DNA of 64,000 nucleotides from an uncultured Bacteroidota bacterium (GTDB taxonomy: Bacteria > Bacteroidota > Bacteroidia > Flavobacteriales > Flavobacteriaceae), in assembly GCA_913041125.1 (NCBI GenBank), contig CAJWHM010000002.1, forward strand, positions 1 to 64,000, in the 5' to 3' direction. Positions within the stretch are counted from its first letter, which is position 1. The number at the start of each line of letters is the position of its first letter. The notes under the pieces are model-generated. The model saw only the letters and a list, made by a program, of their open reading frames with translations, ran no database searches and was not told the origin of the DNA. Below are positions 43,206-52,768 of the stretch, piece by piece. The position numbers and the translations under genes were made by a program.

Positions 43206-43829
43206 ATGGCAAAAAGAGCAGCTCCTGAAGTAAATGCTGGTTCAATGGCTGACATAGCATTTTTACTACTTATTTTCTTTTTGGTTACAACAACCATTGA
43301 AACTGACAGTGGTTTAAATAGAAAGCTACCACCTATGGAAGATCAAGTTGATCCTCCTATTATCAGAGAAAAAAATATATTTACAGTATTAGTAAGTAAG
43401 AATGATCAGCTCTTAGTTGAAGAAGAATTAGTAGATATAGCTGATCTTAGATCTCTTGCTATTTCGTTTCTTGATAATGGTGGAGGTGTTGGTGATGAAG
43501 CTTGCGACTATTGCCAAGGTGAACGTGACGAAACATCATCTGATAATCCTGACAAAGCAATTATTTCCCTAAAAAATGACAGAGAAACGTCTTATAAGGT
43601 ATATATTGCGGTTCAAAATGAACTTGTAGCAGCTTACAATGACTTAAGAAACAGAGAGTTTGAAAGACTTTATCCAAATCTTGGAATTAATTTTGTAGAA
43701 GCACAAAAACAATACGATGACCCAAGAACAAGTGCAGATACTGCAGAGGATTTAAAGCCAAAATTAGATCAAGTAAAGTCGATGTATCCTCAGAAATTAT
43801 CTGAAGCAGAATCAAATAAATTAAATTAA
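43206..43829 (+). CDS. exbD: ExbD/TolR-family protein, first copy
   Basis: 207 residues. Cytoplasmic N-terminus, one TM helix (AFLLLIFFLVTTTIE) with the preceding conserved Asp in SMADIA, then a periplasmic ExbD domain. A loop of ~25 residues with a Cys pair (ACDYCQGERDETSSD) is inserted, and the C-terminal part after ~150 is longer than in E. coli ExbD (141 residues). Partner of ExbB. Confidence 0.92.
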   Translation: MAKRAAPEVNAGSMADIAFLLLIFFLVTTTIETDSGLNRKLPPMEDQVDPPIIREKNIFTVLVSKNDQLLVEEELVDIADLRSLAISFLDNGGGVGDEACDYCQGERDETSSDNPDKAIISLKNDRETSYKVYIAVQNELVAAYNDLRNREFERLYPNLGINFVEAQKQYDDPRTSADTAEDLKPKLDQVKSMYPQKLSEAESNKLN

Positions 43830-43840
43830 TTTCATCTATT

Positions 43841-44323
43841 ATGTCAAAATTTAAAAAGAAAAAGGGGGGGGATTTACCAGCGATTTCTACAGCTTCTCTT
43901 CCAGATATTGTTTTTATGTTGTTGTTTTTCTTCATGGTTGCGACAGTTATGAGAGATAGTACACTTATGGTTGTTAATAAACTCCCAGCCGCAGATCAAA
44001 TTCAAAAGCTAGATAAAAAAGACAGAGTTATGTATATCTACGCTGGAAAACCATCATCTAGATATCAAGATAAATATGGTACTAGTGCTAGAATACAATT
44101 AAATGATAAGTTTGCATCTGTTGATGAAGTTGGAGCTTTCATTTTAGCTGAAAGAGCCTCGAAAAGACAAGAACTTCAAAACGTATTAACTACAGCACTT
44201 AAAGTTGATAGTGAAACAAAAATGGGTTTAATTCAAGATATAAAACAAGAATTGAGAAAAGTTCAAGCTTTAAAAATAAATTATACAACCAGAGTTGGTG
44301 ACTATACACAAAATTTAAATTAA
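43841..44323 (+). CDS. exbD: ExbD/TolR-family protein, second copy
   Basis: 160 residues. Basic N-terminus (SKFKKKKGGD), TM helix DIVFMLLFFFMVATVMR with the channel Asp in SLPDIV, periplasmic ExbD domain with YIYAGKP. It differs from the first copy, so the motor may be a heteromer. Followed by a strong terminator at 44342. Confidence 0.92.
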   Translation: MSKFKKKKGGDLPAISTASLPDIVFMLLFFFMVATVMRDSTLMVVNKLPAADQIQKLDKKDRVMYIYAGKPSSRYQDKYGTSARIQLNDKFASVDEVGAFILAERASKRQELQNVLTTALKVDSETKMGLIQDIKQELRKVQALKINYTTRVGDYTQNLN

Positions 44324-44341
44324 ATATTATTGATATCTAAC

Positions 44342-44372
44342 AAAAAGTGTCTTATTTAGACACTTTTTTTTT
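44342..44372 (+). terminator. Rho-independent terminator after the second exbD
   Basis: 10-bp stem AAAAAGTGTC / GACACTTTTT (44342-44351, 44359-44368) with a 7-nt loop and a T-run. A GTG inside the stem opens the frame of the next gene but is not its real start. Confidence 0.9.
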
Positions 44373-44382
44373 ACCTTCAAAT

Positions 44383-45090
44383 GTGTTGATTAATAAATTT
44401 AAATATTCTTTTAAATCTATTTTAGGCCATTATTTACTATTGATAATATTTTTATATTCAAAACTCTTTGGACAGGATTTAGAATCCAATAAAAATTCAA
44501 ATTTTTTCCGAGAAGACCAAATTTATCTGGGTATATCACTGGCTTCTTTAACTAGTAATGCAAAAGATTTTAAACCAAATGCATTATCAAGACATTTTCA
44601 ATGGGGTATTATAAGAGACATTCCACTGGTCTCTTCTAGTAAATTTTCAACAGGTTTAGGACTAGGTATGAGTTTTGAAAGATATAATACTAATCTATCA
44701 TATTCAGAGGAGATAGGATATACTTTTTCTCTGACTGATTTAGATTTTGAAAGACCACTTTATTTTTCAATTCAATCTTTTGAGATTCCTATTACACTTC
44801 GTTGGAGAAATGCAACTTTTAATGATTTTGCTTTTTGGAGAATTTATGGAGGTGTTTCTTTAAACTGGAATTTTAAAAATAAAGCAAAACAAAATTCAAA
44901 TATAATTTTATTCTCAGATGAATTTAAAAAGTGGGGGGCAACAGCTCATTTAAGTTTTGGTTATAATACTTGGAATTTTTATTTCGCTTATAGACTCAAT
45001 CCAATTTTCAGTTCTATACCCAGAAATAATGGTGATTTTTCAATTCAATTAAAACCAATTAAATTTGGACTTATTTTTTATATTTTATAA
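44383..45090 (+). CDS. Outer-membrane beta-barrel protein, PorT-like
   Basis: 235 residues from the GTG at 44383. The frame is open from 44347, but that earlier GTG lies inside the terminator stem. The chosen start gives a signal peptide, KYSFKSILGHYLLLIIFLYSKLFGQ. The rest alternates as an eight-strand barrel (IYLGISLASL, TGLGLGMSFERY, AFWRIYGGVSLNWNF, IKFGLIFYIL) and fits the PorT / outer-membrane barrel family. PorT proper belongs to the T9SS; whether this is PorT cannot be settled here. Convergent with rpoN (6-bp overlap). Confidence 0.75.
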   Translation: MLINKFKYSFKSILGHYLLLIIFLYSKLFGQDLESNKNSNFFREDQIYLGISLASLTSNAKDFKPNALSRHFQWGIIRDIPLVSSSKFSTGLGLGMSFERYNTNLSYSEEIGYTFSLTDLDFERPLYFSIQSFEIPITLRWRNATFNDFAFWRIYGGVSLNWNFKNKAKQNSNIILFSDEFKKWGATAHLSFGYNTWNFYFAYRLNPIFSSIPRNNGDFSIQLKPIKFGLIFYIL

Positions 45091-46524
45091 TTCTTTTCGA
45101 AGTCTTGCTACTGGTATTTCGAGTTGTTCTCTATATTTTGCGACTGTCCTTCTTGCTACTATATAACCTTTTTCTTTCATTTTTTTAGATAATATGTTAT
45201 CAGTCAAAGGCTTTTTTTTATTTTCTTCAGAAATTAGTTGTTCTAAAATATTTTTAATTTCAATTGATGAAACATCTTCTCCGTCTTCTTTTTTTAAACC
45301 TTCTGAAAAAAAAGTTTTGAGCAATTTAGTACCATAAGGGGTTTCAATATATTTGCTATTTGCAACCCTTGAAATGGTAGAAATATCCATATTTATTTTG
45401 TCTGCTATGTCTTTTAAGATCATAGGTCTTAGTTTTTTTTCGTCCCCTGTAATAAAATATTCCTTTTGAATTTCAATAATAGCATTTATTGTTAGTGATA
45501 AAGTTTGGTGACGTTGCTTGATAGCGTCAATAAACCACTGAGCTGAATCCAATTTTTGTTTAATAAATTGGATAGCTTCTTCTTCCGAATTTAATTTAGA
45601 ATTAGATTTTGAATACCCTAAAAGCATCTCTTTATACTCATTAGAAACTCTTAATTCCGGTGCATTTCTTTGATTCAAACTTACATTTAGTTCGCCTTCA
45701 TCGACTGTTAAAATAAAATCTGGAACTATTTGGGTATTTTGATTTATTGAAGCAAGGGCCCCCCCAGGTTTTGGATTAAGTTTACTAATAATATCTAAAG
45801 CTTTTTTAAGATGTTCTTTATTGATACTTAATTTCTCTTGTAATTTTTTGTAGTGTTTGAGACTAAAAAGATCAAAATATACTTTTATAATTTCTATTGC
45901 AGTTTCTAGTTCAGGACGATCTTTTTTCTTTTTCAAAAGTTGCAGCAGAAGACATTCTCTCAACGATCGTGCACCTACACCAGTTGGTTCAAGAGATTGT
46001 ACTGATATCACAATTTTTTCAATTAATTTATTATCCGCAATGATATTTTGAGTAAATGCTAAATCATCAATTAATTCCTCATTACTTCTTCTTAAATAAC
46101 CACTATCATCAATGCTACCAATTATAAACTCTGCAATTTGAATTTCTTCTTCAGGTAGAATTAGATTTCCAATTTGTTGAGATAAAAACTGATGGAAACT
46201 TATTCCACCTGAAAAAGGGATTGTATTATCTTCTCTTTTATTACCATAATTATTTGTGTAAAGTTTATAGGATGGGGTTTCAGCATCACTAACATATTGA
46301 TCTATATCAATTTCACTTGTTTCTGAGCTTTGATTCCTATTGTCTAATTCTGCTAAGTCTTTTGATAATTCTTGTTTTCCAGTTTCAAGAGCAGGATTTT
46401 CACCAATTTCAGCTTCAATTTTTTGCTCTAATTCCAATGTTGAAAGCTGAATCATCTTCATCAGTTGAATTTGCTGAGGAGATAATTTTTGTGAAAGCTT
46501 AATTTGTAATTGTTGCTTTAACAT
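45085..46524 (-). CDS. rpoN: RNA polymerase sigma-54 factor
   Basis: 479 residues. Region I is Gln/Leu-rich (QQIQLMKMIQLSTLELEQKI), the core-binding domain is in the middle, then an HTH (DISTISRVANSKYIETPYGT) and the RpoN box VARRTVAKYREQL near the end. Directs transcription from -24/-12 promoters with enhancer-binding ATPases. Follows asnS by 43 bp on the same strand. Confidence 0.95.
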   Translation of the reverse strand: MLKQQLQIKLSQKLSPQQIQLMKMIQLSTLELEQKIEAEIGENPALETGKQELSKDLAELDNRNQSSETSEIDIDQYVSDAETPSYKLYTNNYGNKREDNTIPFSGGISFHQFLSQQIGNLILPEEEIQIAEFIIGSIDDSGYLRRSNEELIDDLAFTQNIIADNKLIEKIVISVQSLEPTGVGARSLRECLLLQLLKKKKDRPELETAIEIIKVYFDLFSLKHYKKLQEKLSINKEHLKKALDIISKLNPKPGGALASINQNTQIVPDFILTVDEGELNVSLNQRNAPELRVSNEYKEMLLGYSKSNSKLNSEEEAIQFIKQKLDSAQWFIDAIKQRHQTLSLTINAIIEIQKEYFITGDEKKLRPMILKDIADKINMDISTISRVANSKYIETPYGTKLLKTFFSEGLKKEDGEDVSSIEIKNILEQLISEENKKKPLTDNILSKKMKEKGYIVARRTVAKYREQLEIPVARLRKEL

Positions 46525-46567
46525 AAAATTAAAGTGTTTATTATAAAGATATGTATTTTGATTTCAA

Positions 46568-48001
46568 TTAGAAACTTGCATTTAATGGAGTTCTTGGGAA
46601 AGGTATCACATCTCGAATATTACTCATTCCAGTAGTAAATTGAACTAATCTTTCAAAACCCAATCCAAATCCACTATGAGGAACTGTTCCAAACCTTCTT
46701 AAGTCTAAATACCACCATAATTCTTTCTTATCAATATTCATTTCCTCTATCCTTTTTTCTAAAACCTCAAGTCTCTCTTCTCTTTGTGAACCACCGACAA
46801 TTTCACCAATACCAGGGAATAAAATATCCATTGCTCTAACAGTTTTATTATCTTCATTTCTTCTCATATAAAATGCTTTTATATTTGCTGGATAATCATA
46901 AAGAATTACTGGACAATTAAAATGACTTTCAACCAAATAACGTTCGTGTTCACTTTGAAGATCTACTCCCCACTGGATTACAGGAAATTTAAATTTCTTT
47001 TTCTTATTCTGTTTTGAATTCCTAAGAATTTCAAAAGCCTCAGTATAGCTAACACGTTTAAAATCATTGTTTATTACAAATTTGATCTTTTCTCTAAGTC
47101 CCATTGGACTTCTTTCGGCTTGAGGCTTACTTTGATCTTCTTTGACAAGGCGATCGTCTAAAAATTCTAAATCTTCAAAACAATTATCTAGTATTTCTTT
47201 TAAAACACTTCTAATAAATTTTTCAGCTAAATCCATATTATCTGTTAAATCATAGAATGCCATTTCAGGTTCTATCATCCAGAATTCTGCGAGATGCCTT
47301 GTGGTGTTAGAGTTTTCAGCTCTAAATGTTGGACCAAATGTATATACTTCACCGAGGCCTAGTGCATAGGTTTCAGCTTCTAACTGTCCAGACACCGTTA
47401 GATTAGTTTCTTTACCAAAAAAGTCTTGTTTATAGTCAGGATTACCCACCTCATTTAATGGTGGATTTTTAGCATCTAAGGTGCTTACACGAAACATCTC
47501 TCCTGCACCTTCTGCATCACTGCCTGTTATAATGGGTGTGTTAACGTAATAGAAACCTTGCTCTTGAAAAAAGTTATGAACAGCAAAAGATAACTTTGAA
47601 CGGATTCTCATTACGGCAGCAAAAGTGGTTGTACGAACTCTCAAATGAGCTTTTTCTCTTAAAAATTCTAAACTGTGTTTTTTGGGTTGAATTGGATATT
47701 TTTCAGGATCTGAATCTCCTAAGACTTCGAGTTTTTCTACAAGTAATTCTACTTTTTGACCTTCACCCTGACTTTCAACTAATTTACCCTCTAGGTGAAG
47801 AGCAGCTCCAGTAGTAATTCTTTTGAGTAGAGACTCTTCCAAATTTTCAAAGTCAACAATACATTGCAGGTTTTTTAAAGAAGAACCATCATTAAGTGCA
47901 ATAAACCGTTTTGCTCGAAAGGTTTTTACCCATCCTTGTACGACAAAACTTTTCTTAATTTCTGAGCTTTTTAAGAGGGTTTTTATTTTCGTTGCTTTCA
48001 T
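46568..48001 (-). CDS. asnS: Asparaginyl-tRNA synthetase
   Basis: 477 residues. N-terminal OB-fold anticodon domain ([20 protein letters not shown]), class II motif 1 region, motif 2 ([22 protein letters not shown] within ~236-257) and motif 3 ([20 protein letters not shown]). The catalytic domain carries [11 protein letters not shown], typical of AsnRS. Charges tRNA-Asn. A perfect -7 box TATCTTTG reads from 48088 to 48081 on the minus strand. Confidence 0.96.
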   Translation of the reverse strand: MKATKIKTLLKSSEIKKSFVVQGWVKTFRAKRFIALNDGSSLKNLQCIVDFENLEESLLKRITTGAALHLEGKLVESQGEGQKVELLVEKLEVLGDSDPEKYPIQPKKHSLEFLREKAHLRVRTTTFAAVMRIRSKLSFAVHNFFQEQGFYYVNTPIITGSDAEGAGEMFRVSTLDAKNPPLNEVGNPDYKQDFFGKETNLTVSGQLEAETYALGLGEVYTFGPTFRAENSNTTRHLAEFWMIEPEMAFYDLTDNMDLAEKFIRSVLKEILDNCFEDLEFLDDRLVKEDQSKPQAERSPMGLREKIKFVINNDFKRVSYTEAFEILRNSKQNKKKKFKFPVIQWGVDLQSEHERYLVESHFNCPVILYDYPANIKAFYMRRNEDNKTVRAMDILFPGIGEIVGGSQREERLEVLEKRIEEMNIDKKELWWYLDLRRFGTVPHSGFGLGFERLVQFTTGMSNIRDVIPFPRTPLNASF

Positions 48002-48080
48002 TTAATTGAATGTTTTTTTACCTACATTTTGTGCGCTAATTATCACGTTTTTTCTGGGATTTTTTTGATTTTAGGCCTTA

Positions 48081-48088
48081 CAAAGATA
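48081..48088 (-). promoter_or_regulatory. Promoter -7 box before asnS
   Basis: TATCTTTG on the minus strand, a perfect match to TAnnTTTG. A -33 box is not clear. The start codon lies 80 bp downstream. Confidence 0.5.
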
Positions 48089-48130
48089 AGTTTATTTCAG
48101 AAAGTTTTTTGTAATCCTTGATTTGAAATT

Positions 48131-50500
48131 TTAGTCTAATATCTCTAGTTTTGGTTCTTTCAAGACCTTGTCATTGCTGATAGAATCTTCAAGGGAAATA
48201 AGTAGTGATGGGAGTAAGACTAAATTGGCAAGCATTGCCATCATTAAGGTTACTGCTACAAGTCCACCAAGAGCCTGTGTTCCACCAAAGTTGGAAGAGA
48301 TGAACACGGAAAAACCAAAAAAGAGAACGATTGATGTATAAAACATGCTAATTCCAGTTTCTCGAAGAGCCGCAAATACTGCTTTATTAATTTTCCACCC
48401 GTTGGAGATAAGTTCTTGTCTATATTTTGCTAAAAAGTGAATGGTGTCATCAACTGAAATTCCAAATGCAATACTAAATACGAGTATTGTTGATGGTTTT
48501 AGGGGGATGCCTGTAAAGCCCATTACACCTGCAGTTATAATCAAAGGTAATAAGTTTGGTATTAAAGAGATGATGATCATCTTAAAAGACCGAAAAAGAA
48601 ATGCCATAAAAATGGCAATTAATAGGATGGCTAAACTTAACGAGAGAATTAAATTTTTTATAAGGTATTTTGTTCCTTTTAAAAACAATAAAGATTTTCC
48701 TGTAATTTTTACTCCATATCGTTCTTCAGGAAAAATTTTATTAATAGATTCAATTAAGTCTTCTTCGATTTTTTCCATACGTTCGGTTTTAATATCCTTC
48801 ATGTAAGTTGTAATTCGACCAAATTGTCCAGTACTGTCAACATACCCACTGAGTAGCTGACTGTTGTTGTTGGATTTGCTTAAATATGGATAAATAAAAC
48901 TGTTCTCTTGAGAAGTTGGGAGAGAGTAGTAGTTAGGATTTCCGTTGTAATATGCTTGTTTTGCATATTTTATAGCATTCACTACAGAAAGTGGAGAGGC
49001 TAATTCAGGAATTTCTTCAATTGTTTTATGTAGTCGATTAATTCTGTTTAAGGTTGCAGGTTTGACAATACCTTTTTCACGTTTGCTATCCACCCAAATT
49101 TCTAAGGGAACAATTCCATTAAAGCTGTCATCAAAAAAAAGAATATCTTTGAAGAAATCCGCGCTCTTAGGCATATCCTCAATGATACTTCCAGATATTT
49201 TTATCTGATAAATTCCTGTAATACCTATTATCAATCCAAATAAAGAAACTAAATAAACATTAATTCTTTTTTTACGGACTTTATGCTCCATCCAAGAAAC
49301 AAAAAAATCTACGGCTTTGTTCTTTAAATGTTTTAAGTGCTTTTTGTTTGGGCGTTCCATAAAGCTATAGACAATAGGGATAATAAGTAGGGATAAAAGA
49401 AAAATTGAAATAATATTAATGGAAGCAACAATACCAAATTCTTTTAAAATTTTACTATTGGTTAAAATGAAAGTCGCAAAACCTGAGGCGGTTGTCAGGT
49501 TAGTCATCAACGTGGCATTACCTATTTTCGAGATCACACGTTGTAATGATTTAGCTTGATTTTTGTGTTTTGCAAATTCTTGTTGATATTTATTAATTAG
49601 GAAAATACAATTAGGAACTCCAATTACAATAATCAGAGGAGGAATTAAAGCTGTAAGAACTGTGATTTCATACCGAAGCCAGCCTAGGATTCCAAAAGCC
49701 CACATAACCCCAATAGCAACTACAGCTAGAGAAATAAAAGTAGCACGGAAAGAACGAAAAAATAGGAAGAAAATAAGCGACGTTATTAAGGTTGCTCCTA
49801 TAACAAATAGACCGATTTCGTCTACAATATTTTGAGCGTTTAACGTGCGAATGTATGGCATTCCTGAAACTCGAACATCGGTTTTTGAGTCTTCTTCAAA
49901 GTCCTTGATTAGCGGGATGAAAATATTGAAAATAAAGTTTTTACGTTGCGCTGTATTCACTACATCAGGATCCATGTAAATTATGGAGCGAATTGTATTC
50001 GTATTTTTGTCATAAAGTAAGTTATCGTAAAATGGAAGCTCAAGGAATAATTTTTCTTTAAACTTTTCTGCTAATTTAATCTCAGGAGGGTGTGTTTCTG
50101 ATACTGACTTTATTGTAAAACGTTGGTTTTTTTTGTCCTTTACTAATTCTTGAATATTTTCTGTTGAAAGAACAAGGTTAATTTCATCAAATCCTTGAAT
50201 TTTTTCATTCAAATTCTTCCAAACTTCCCGTTTGTCTTTTTTAAAGAAGGTACTATCTTGAAGAGCTATGACAATAATATTTCCTTCTTCTCCAAAGGTT
50301 TTAGTAAAGGACTGGTATAAAACGTTTTCAGGATGATTATCTGGAAGTAAGTTGGCTTCTGTATAGGTGAATTGCATGTATTTCCACTGTGTTGACCAAA
50401 AAATAGTAAGAAGTAAAATACATGACAAAATTAGAGCCCTACTTCTTAGTATGATTCTTGCCACCAGGTCCCAAATATTTGGTTTTTTATTTTTTCTCAT
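48131..50500 (-). CDS. RND-superfamily exporter (MMPL/HpnN-like)
   Basis: 789 residues with about 12 TM helices in two similar halves, each starting with one TM helix and a large periplasmic loop followed by five TM helices. TM4-type segments ALIPPLIIVIGVPNCIFLIN and TILVFSIAFGISVDDTIHFLAKYRQE carry the usual Asp/Asn. The MMPL-type fold exports lipids or hydrophobic molecules. In Bacteroidota this gene often sits near asnS; cargo unknown. It lies 27 bp downstream of frr on the same strand. Confidence 0.9.
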   Translation of the reverse strand: MRKNKKPNIWDLVARIILRSRALILSCILLLTIFWSTQWKYMQFTYTEANLLPDNHPENVLYQSFTKTFGEEGNIIVIALQDSTFFKKDKREVWKNLNEKIQGFDEINLVLSTENIQELVKDKKNQRFTIKSVSETHPPEIKLAEKFKEKLFLELPFYDNLLYDKNTNTIRSIIYMDPDVVNTAQRKNFIFNIFIPLIKDFEEDSKTDVRVSGMPYIRTLNAQNIVDEIGLFVIGATLITSLIFFLFFRSFRATFISLAVVAIGVMWAFGILGWLRYEITVLTALIPPLIIVIGVPNCIFLINKYQQEFAKHKNQAKSLQRVISKIGNATLMTNLTTASGFATFILTNSKILKEFGIVASINIISIFLLSLLIIPIVYSFMERPNKKHLKHLKNKAVDFFVSWMEHKVRKKRINVYLVSLFGLIIGITGIYQIKISGSIIEDMPKSADFFKDILFFDDSFNGIVPLEIWVDSKREKGIVKPATLNRINRLHKTIEEIPELASPLSVVNAIKYAKQAYYNGNPNYYSLPTSQENSFIYPYLSKSNNNSQLLSGYVDSTGQFGRITTYMKDIKTERMEKIEEDLIESINKIFPEERYGVKITGKSLLFLKGTKYLIKNLILSLSLAILLIAIFMAFLFRSFKMIIISLIPNLLPLIITAGVMGFTGIPLKPSTILVFSIAFGISVDDTIHFLAKYRQELISNGWKINKAVFAALRETGISMFYTSIVLFFGFSVFISSNFGGTQALGGLVAVTLMMAMLANLVLLPSLLISLEDSISNDKVLKEPKLEILD

Positions 50501-50527
50501 GTGAGCCTGCTTATCAGTAAAAGAATT

Positions 50528-51082
50528 TTAAACTGTCAGGATTTCTTTTTCCTTTATTCTGAATATTTCATCAGCTTTTTTGATGTATTGATCGGTAAGA
50601 TTTTGAATATCTATTTCATGATTTTTTTGAATATCTTCAGAAGCATCAGATTTTTTAATTTCAGTATTAGCGTCTTTTCTTGCTGTGCGAATAGAAATCT
50701 TAGCATTTTCTACTTCAGCTTTGGCGAGTTTTGCCAATTCTTTACGACGCTCTTCGGTAAGTGTTGGAATATTAATAATAATTGATTCACCATTATTCAT
50801 TGGGTTAAATCCTAAGTTGGCTATTAAAATAGCTTTTTCAATTTCTGCTAACATTGACTTTTCCCAAGGTTGAACTGTTAGTGTTCTCCCATCAGGAGAA
50901 TTTATGTTTGCAACTTGAGAAAGTGGAGTAGGGGTTCCATAATAATCAACTTTAACACCTGAGAGCATAATGGGATTTGCTTTTCCTGCACGTATGTTAA
51001 GCATCTCTTTTTCGAGGTGATTGAGTGCTAACTGCATACTTTCTTTAGCATTATCTACTATAAATTGCATTTCTTCTTCCAT
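50528..51082 (-). CDS. frr: Ribosome recycling factor
   Basis: 184 residues, exact family length. Conserved IRAGKANPIMLSGVKVDYYG, SPDGRTLTVQPWEKSML and PTLTEERRKELAKLAK. Splits post-termination ribosomes with EF-G. Follows pyrH by 10 bp as in most bacteria. Confidence 0.97.
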   Translation of the reverse strand: MEEEMQFIVDNAKESMQLALNHLEKEMLNIRAGKANPIMLSGVKVDYYGTPTPLSQVANINSPDGRTLTVQPWEKSMLAEIEKAILIANLGFNPMNNGESIIINIPTLTEERRKELAKLAKAEVENAKISIRTARKDANTEIKKSDASEDIQKNHEIDIQNLTDQYIKKADEIFRIKEKEILTV

Positions 51083-51092
51083 TTCTAATTGC

Positions 51093-51800
51093 TTATAAAT
51101 CTACTCTAGTTCCAATTTTTTTTCCTTTGACAACATTGTATAAGTTATCTGGAGTATTCATATCAAAAACAATTATTGGTAAATTATTTTCTTGACTTAG
51201 GGTGAAGGCTGTTGTGTCCATCACTTTAATTCCTCTTTTAAGAACTTCTTCAAAGGACAGGTTGTCAAATTTTGTAGCTGTAATATTTTTTTCTGGATCT
51301 TCGGTGTAGATACCGTCAACACGAGTTCCTTTTAAAATTACATCAGCATTAATTTCAATCGCTCTAAGCACAGCTGCTGAGTCTGTTGTAAAATATGGAT
51401 TTCCAGTTCCTGAGCCAAAGATAACTACCCTTCCTTTTTCTAGATGCCTTGTTGCTTTTCTTTTTATAAATGGTTCCGCGATGGCTTCTATTTTAATTGC
51501 AGTTTGTAATCGTGTAGGGACATCGTTATTTTCCAATGCACTTTGCAATGCAAGTCCGTTAATTACTGTGGCTAGCATTCCCATATAATCTGCTTGCACT
51601 CGATCCATTCCTTTGCTAGCGCCAGAGACTCCTCTGAATATGTTTCCTCCACCAATGACAATCGCAATTTCTATGTTTTGATGAAAAACCTTTTTAATTT
51701 CTTTGGCATAGCTATCAATAAGCTCTGGATCAATTCCATGTGTTTGATTCCCCATAAGAGCCTCGCCACTGAGTTTTAAAAGAATTCTTTGGTACTTCAT
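51093..51800 (-). CDS. pyrH: UMP kinase
   Basis: 235 residues from the ATG at 51800, which gives the family start [16 protein letters not shown]; an upstream TTG at 51818 is rejected. Conserved [11 protein letters not shown] and [16 protein letters not shown]. Makes UDP from UMP. In an operon with frr. Confidence 0.96.
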   Translation of the reverse strand: MKYQRILLKLSGEALMGNQTHGIDPELIDSYAKEIKKVFHQNIEIAIVIGGGNIFRGVSGASKGMDRVQADYMGMLATVINGLALQSALENNDVPTRLQTAIKIEAIAEPFIKRKATRHLEKGRVVIFGSGTGNPYFTTDSAAVLRAIEINADVILKGTRVDGIYTEDPEKNITATKFDNLSFEEVLKRGIKVMDTTAFTLSQENNLPIIVFDMNTPDNLYNVVKGKKIGTRVDL

Positions 51801-51904
51801 TTGGAAATATGATAACAAATATAAAAATTAAAGCAGAATTTGTCTGGCTTGAAGATGACATTCTTTGCATTTCAGGCTTTTGTCAATTTCACCTTGGTTT
51901 TTAT

Positions 51905-52768
51905 CTACAATGCTTTAAGACTTAAATCTATAATTTTTGCACCATAAGTTAAGGCACCCATTGAAATAAAATCAACTCCTGTTTCAGCATATTCAACAAG
52001 ATTTTTTTTTGAAATTGAACCAGAAGCCTCAGCAGGTTTTCTTTGATCTATGATTGCAATTGCTTCTGCTAATTCTTGTGGCTGATAATTATCTAATAAA
52101 ATTCTACTCACTTTTGAAAATGAAAGCGCTATTTCTATTTCTTTTTTATTTCTACATTCTACAATAATTTGTGTTGGCTTTTCAAGACGATTGGCATATG
52201 ACATTGTTTTTTCTAGAGCTTTTGACATCCCACCACAAAAATCTACATGATTATCTTTAATCATGATAGCATCAAAAAGTCCCATTCGATGATTAATCCC
52301 ACCTCCAATTAACACTGCCCATTTTTCGGCATATCTAAAATTTGGTGTAGTTTTTCTGGTGTCTAATAGCTTAGAAGAGGTGTGCTTTATCATCTGGCTC
52401 AATTCATAAGTCAAACTAGCAATTCCGCTCATGCGTTGTAGTGTGTTTAATACTAATCTTTCTGTTGCTAAGATAGCTAGGGTAGGACCTTGAACTGTAA
52501 ATACGATATCTCCTTTTTTGATTACGCTTCCTTCTTCTATATAAGAGGTAATTTTAAGTTTTGAGTTATATCGTTTAAATATATGTTTTGCAAGTGTGAC
52601 ACCCGCTATTCTACCCGCTTGTTTGACCAACAGCTGTGCTTGACTATGATCTGTAGCATCAATACAGGAGAGGCTGCTGTGGTCACCTAATCCGAGATCT
52701 TCTATAAGTGCCTGGTCAATAAAGGTTTCAATTGGCTTTTTATATTGATTAAAAAAATTATCTGGCAT
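51905..52768 (-). CDS. nadC: Nicotinate-nucleotide pyrophosphorylase (quinolinate phosphoribosyltransferase)
   Basis: 287 residues. Conserved ERLVLNTLQRMSGIASLT, LLDTRKTTPNFRYAEKWAV and GGGINHRMGLFDAIMIKDNH, with PRPP/quinolinate-binding Arg and Lys. Third step of NAD synthesis from aspartate. Overlaps the end of nadB by 11 bases, so it is coupled to it. Confidence 0.96.
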   Translation of the reverse strand: MPDNFFNQYKKPIETFIDQALIEDLGLGDHSSLSCIDATDHSQAQLLVKQAGRIAGVTLAKHIFKRYNSKLKITSYIEEGSVIKKGDIVFTVQGPTLAILATERLVLNTLQRMSGIASLTYELSQMIKHTSSKLLDTRKTTPNFRYAEKWAVLIGGGINHRMGLFDAIMIKDNHVDFCGGMSKALEKTMSYANRLEKPTQIIVECRNKKEIEIALSFSKVSRILLDNYQPQELAEAIAIIDQRKPAEASGSISKKNLVEYAETGVDFISMGALTYGAKIIDLSLKAL

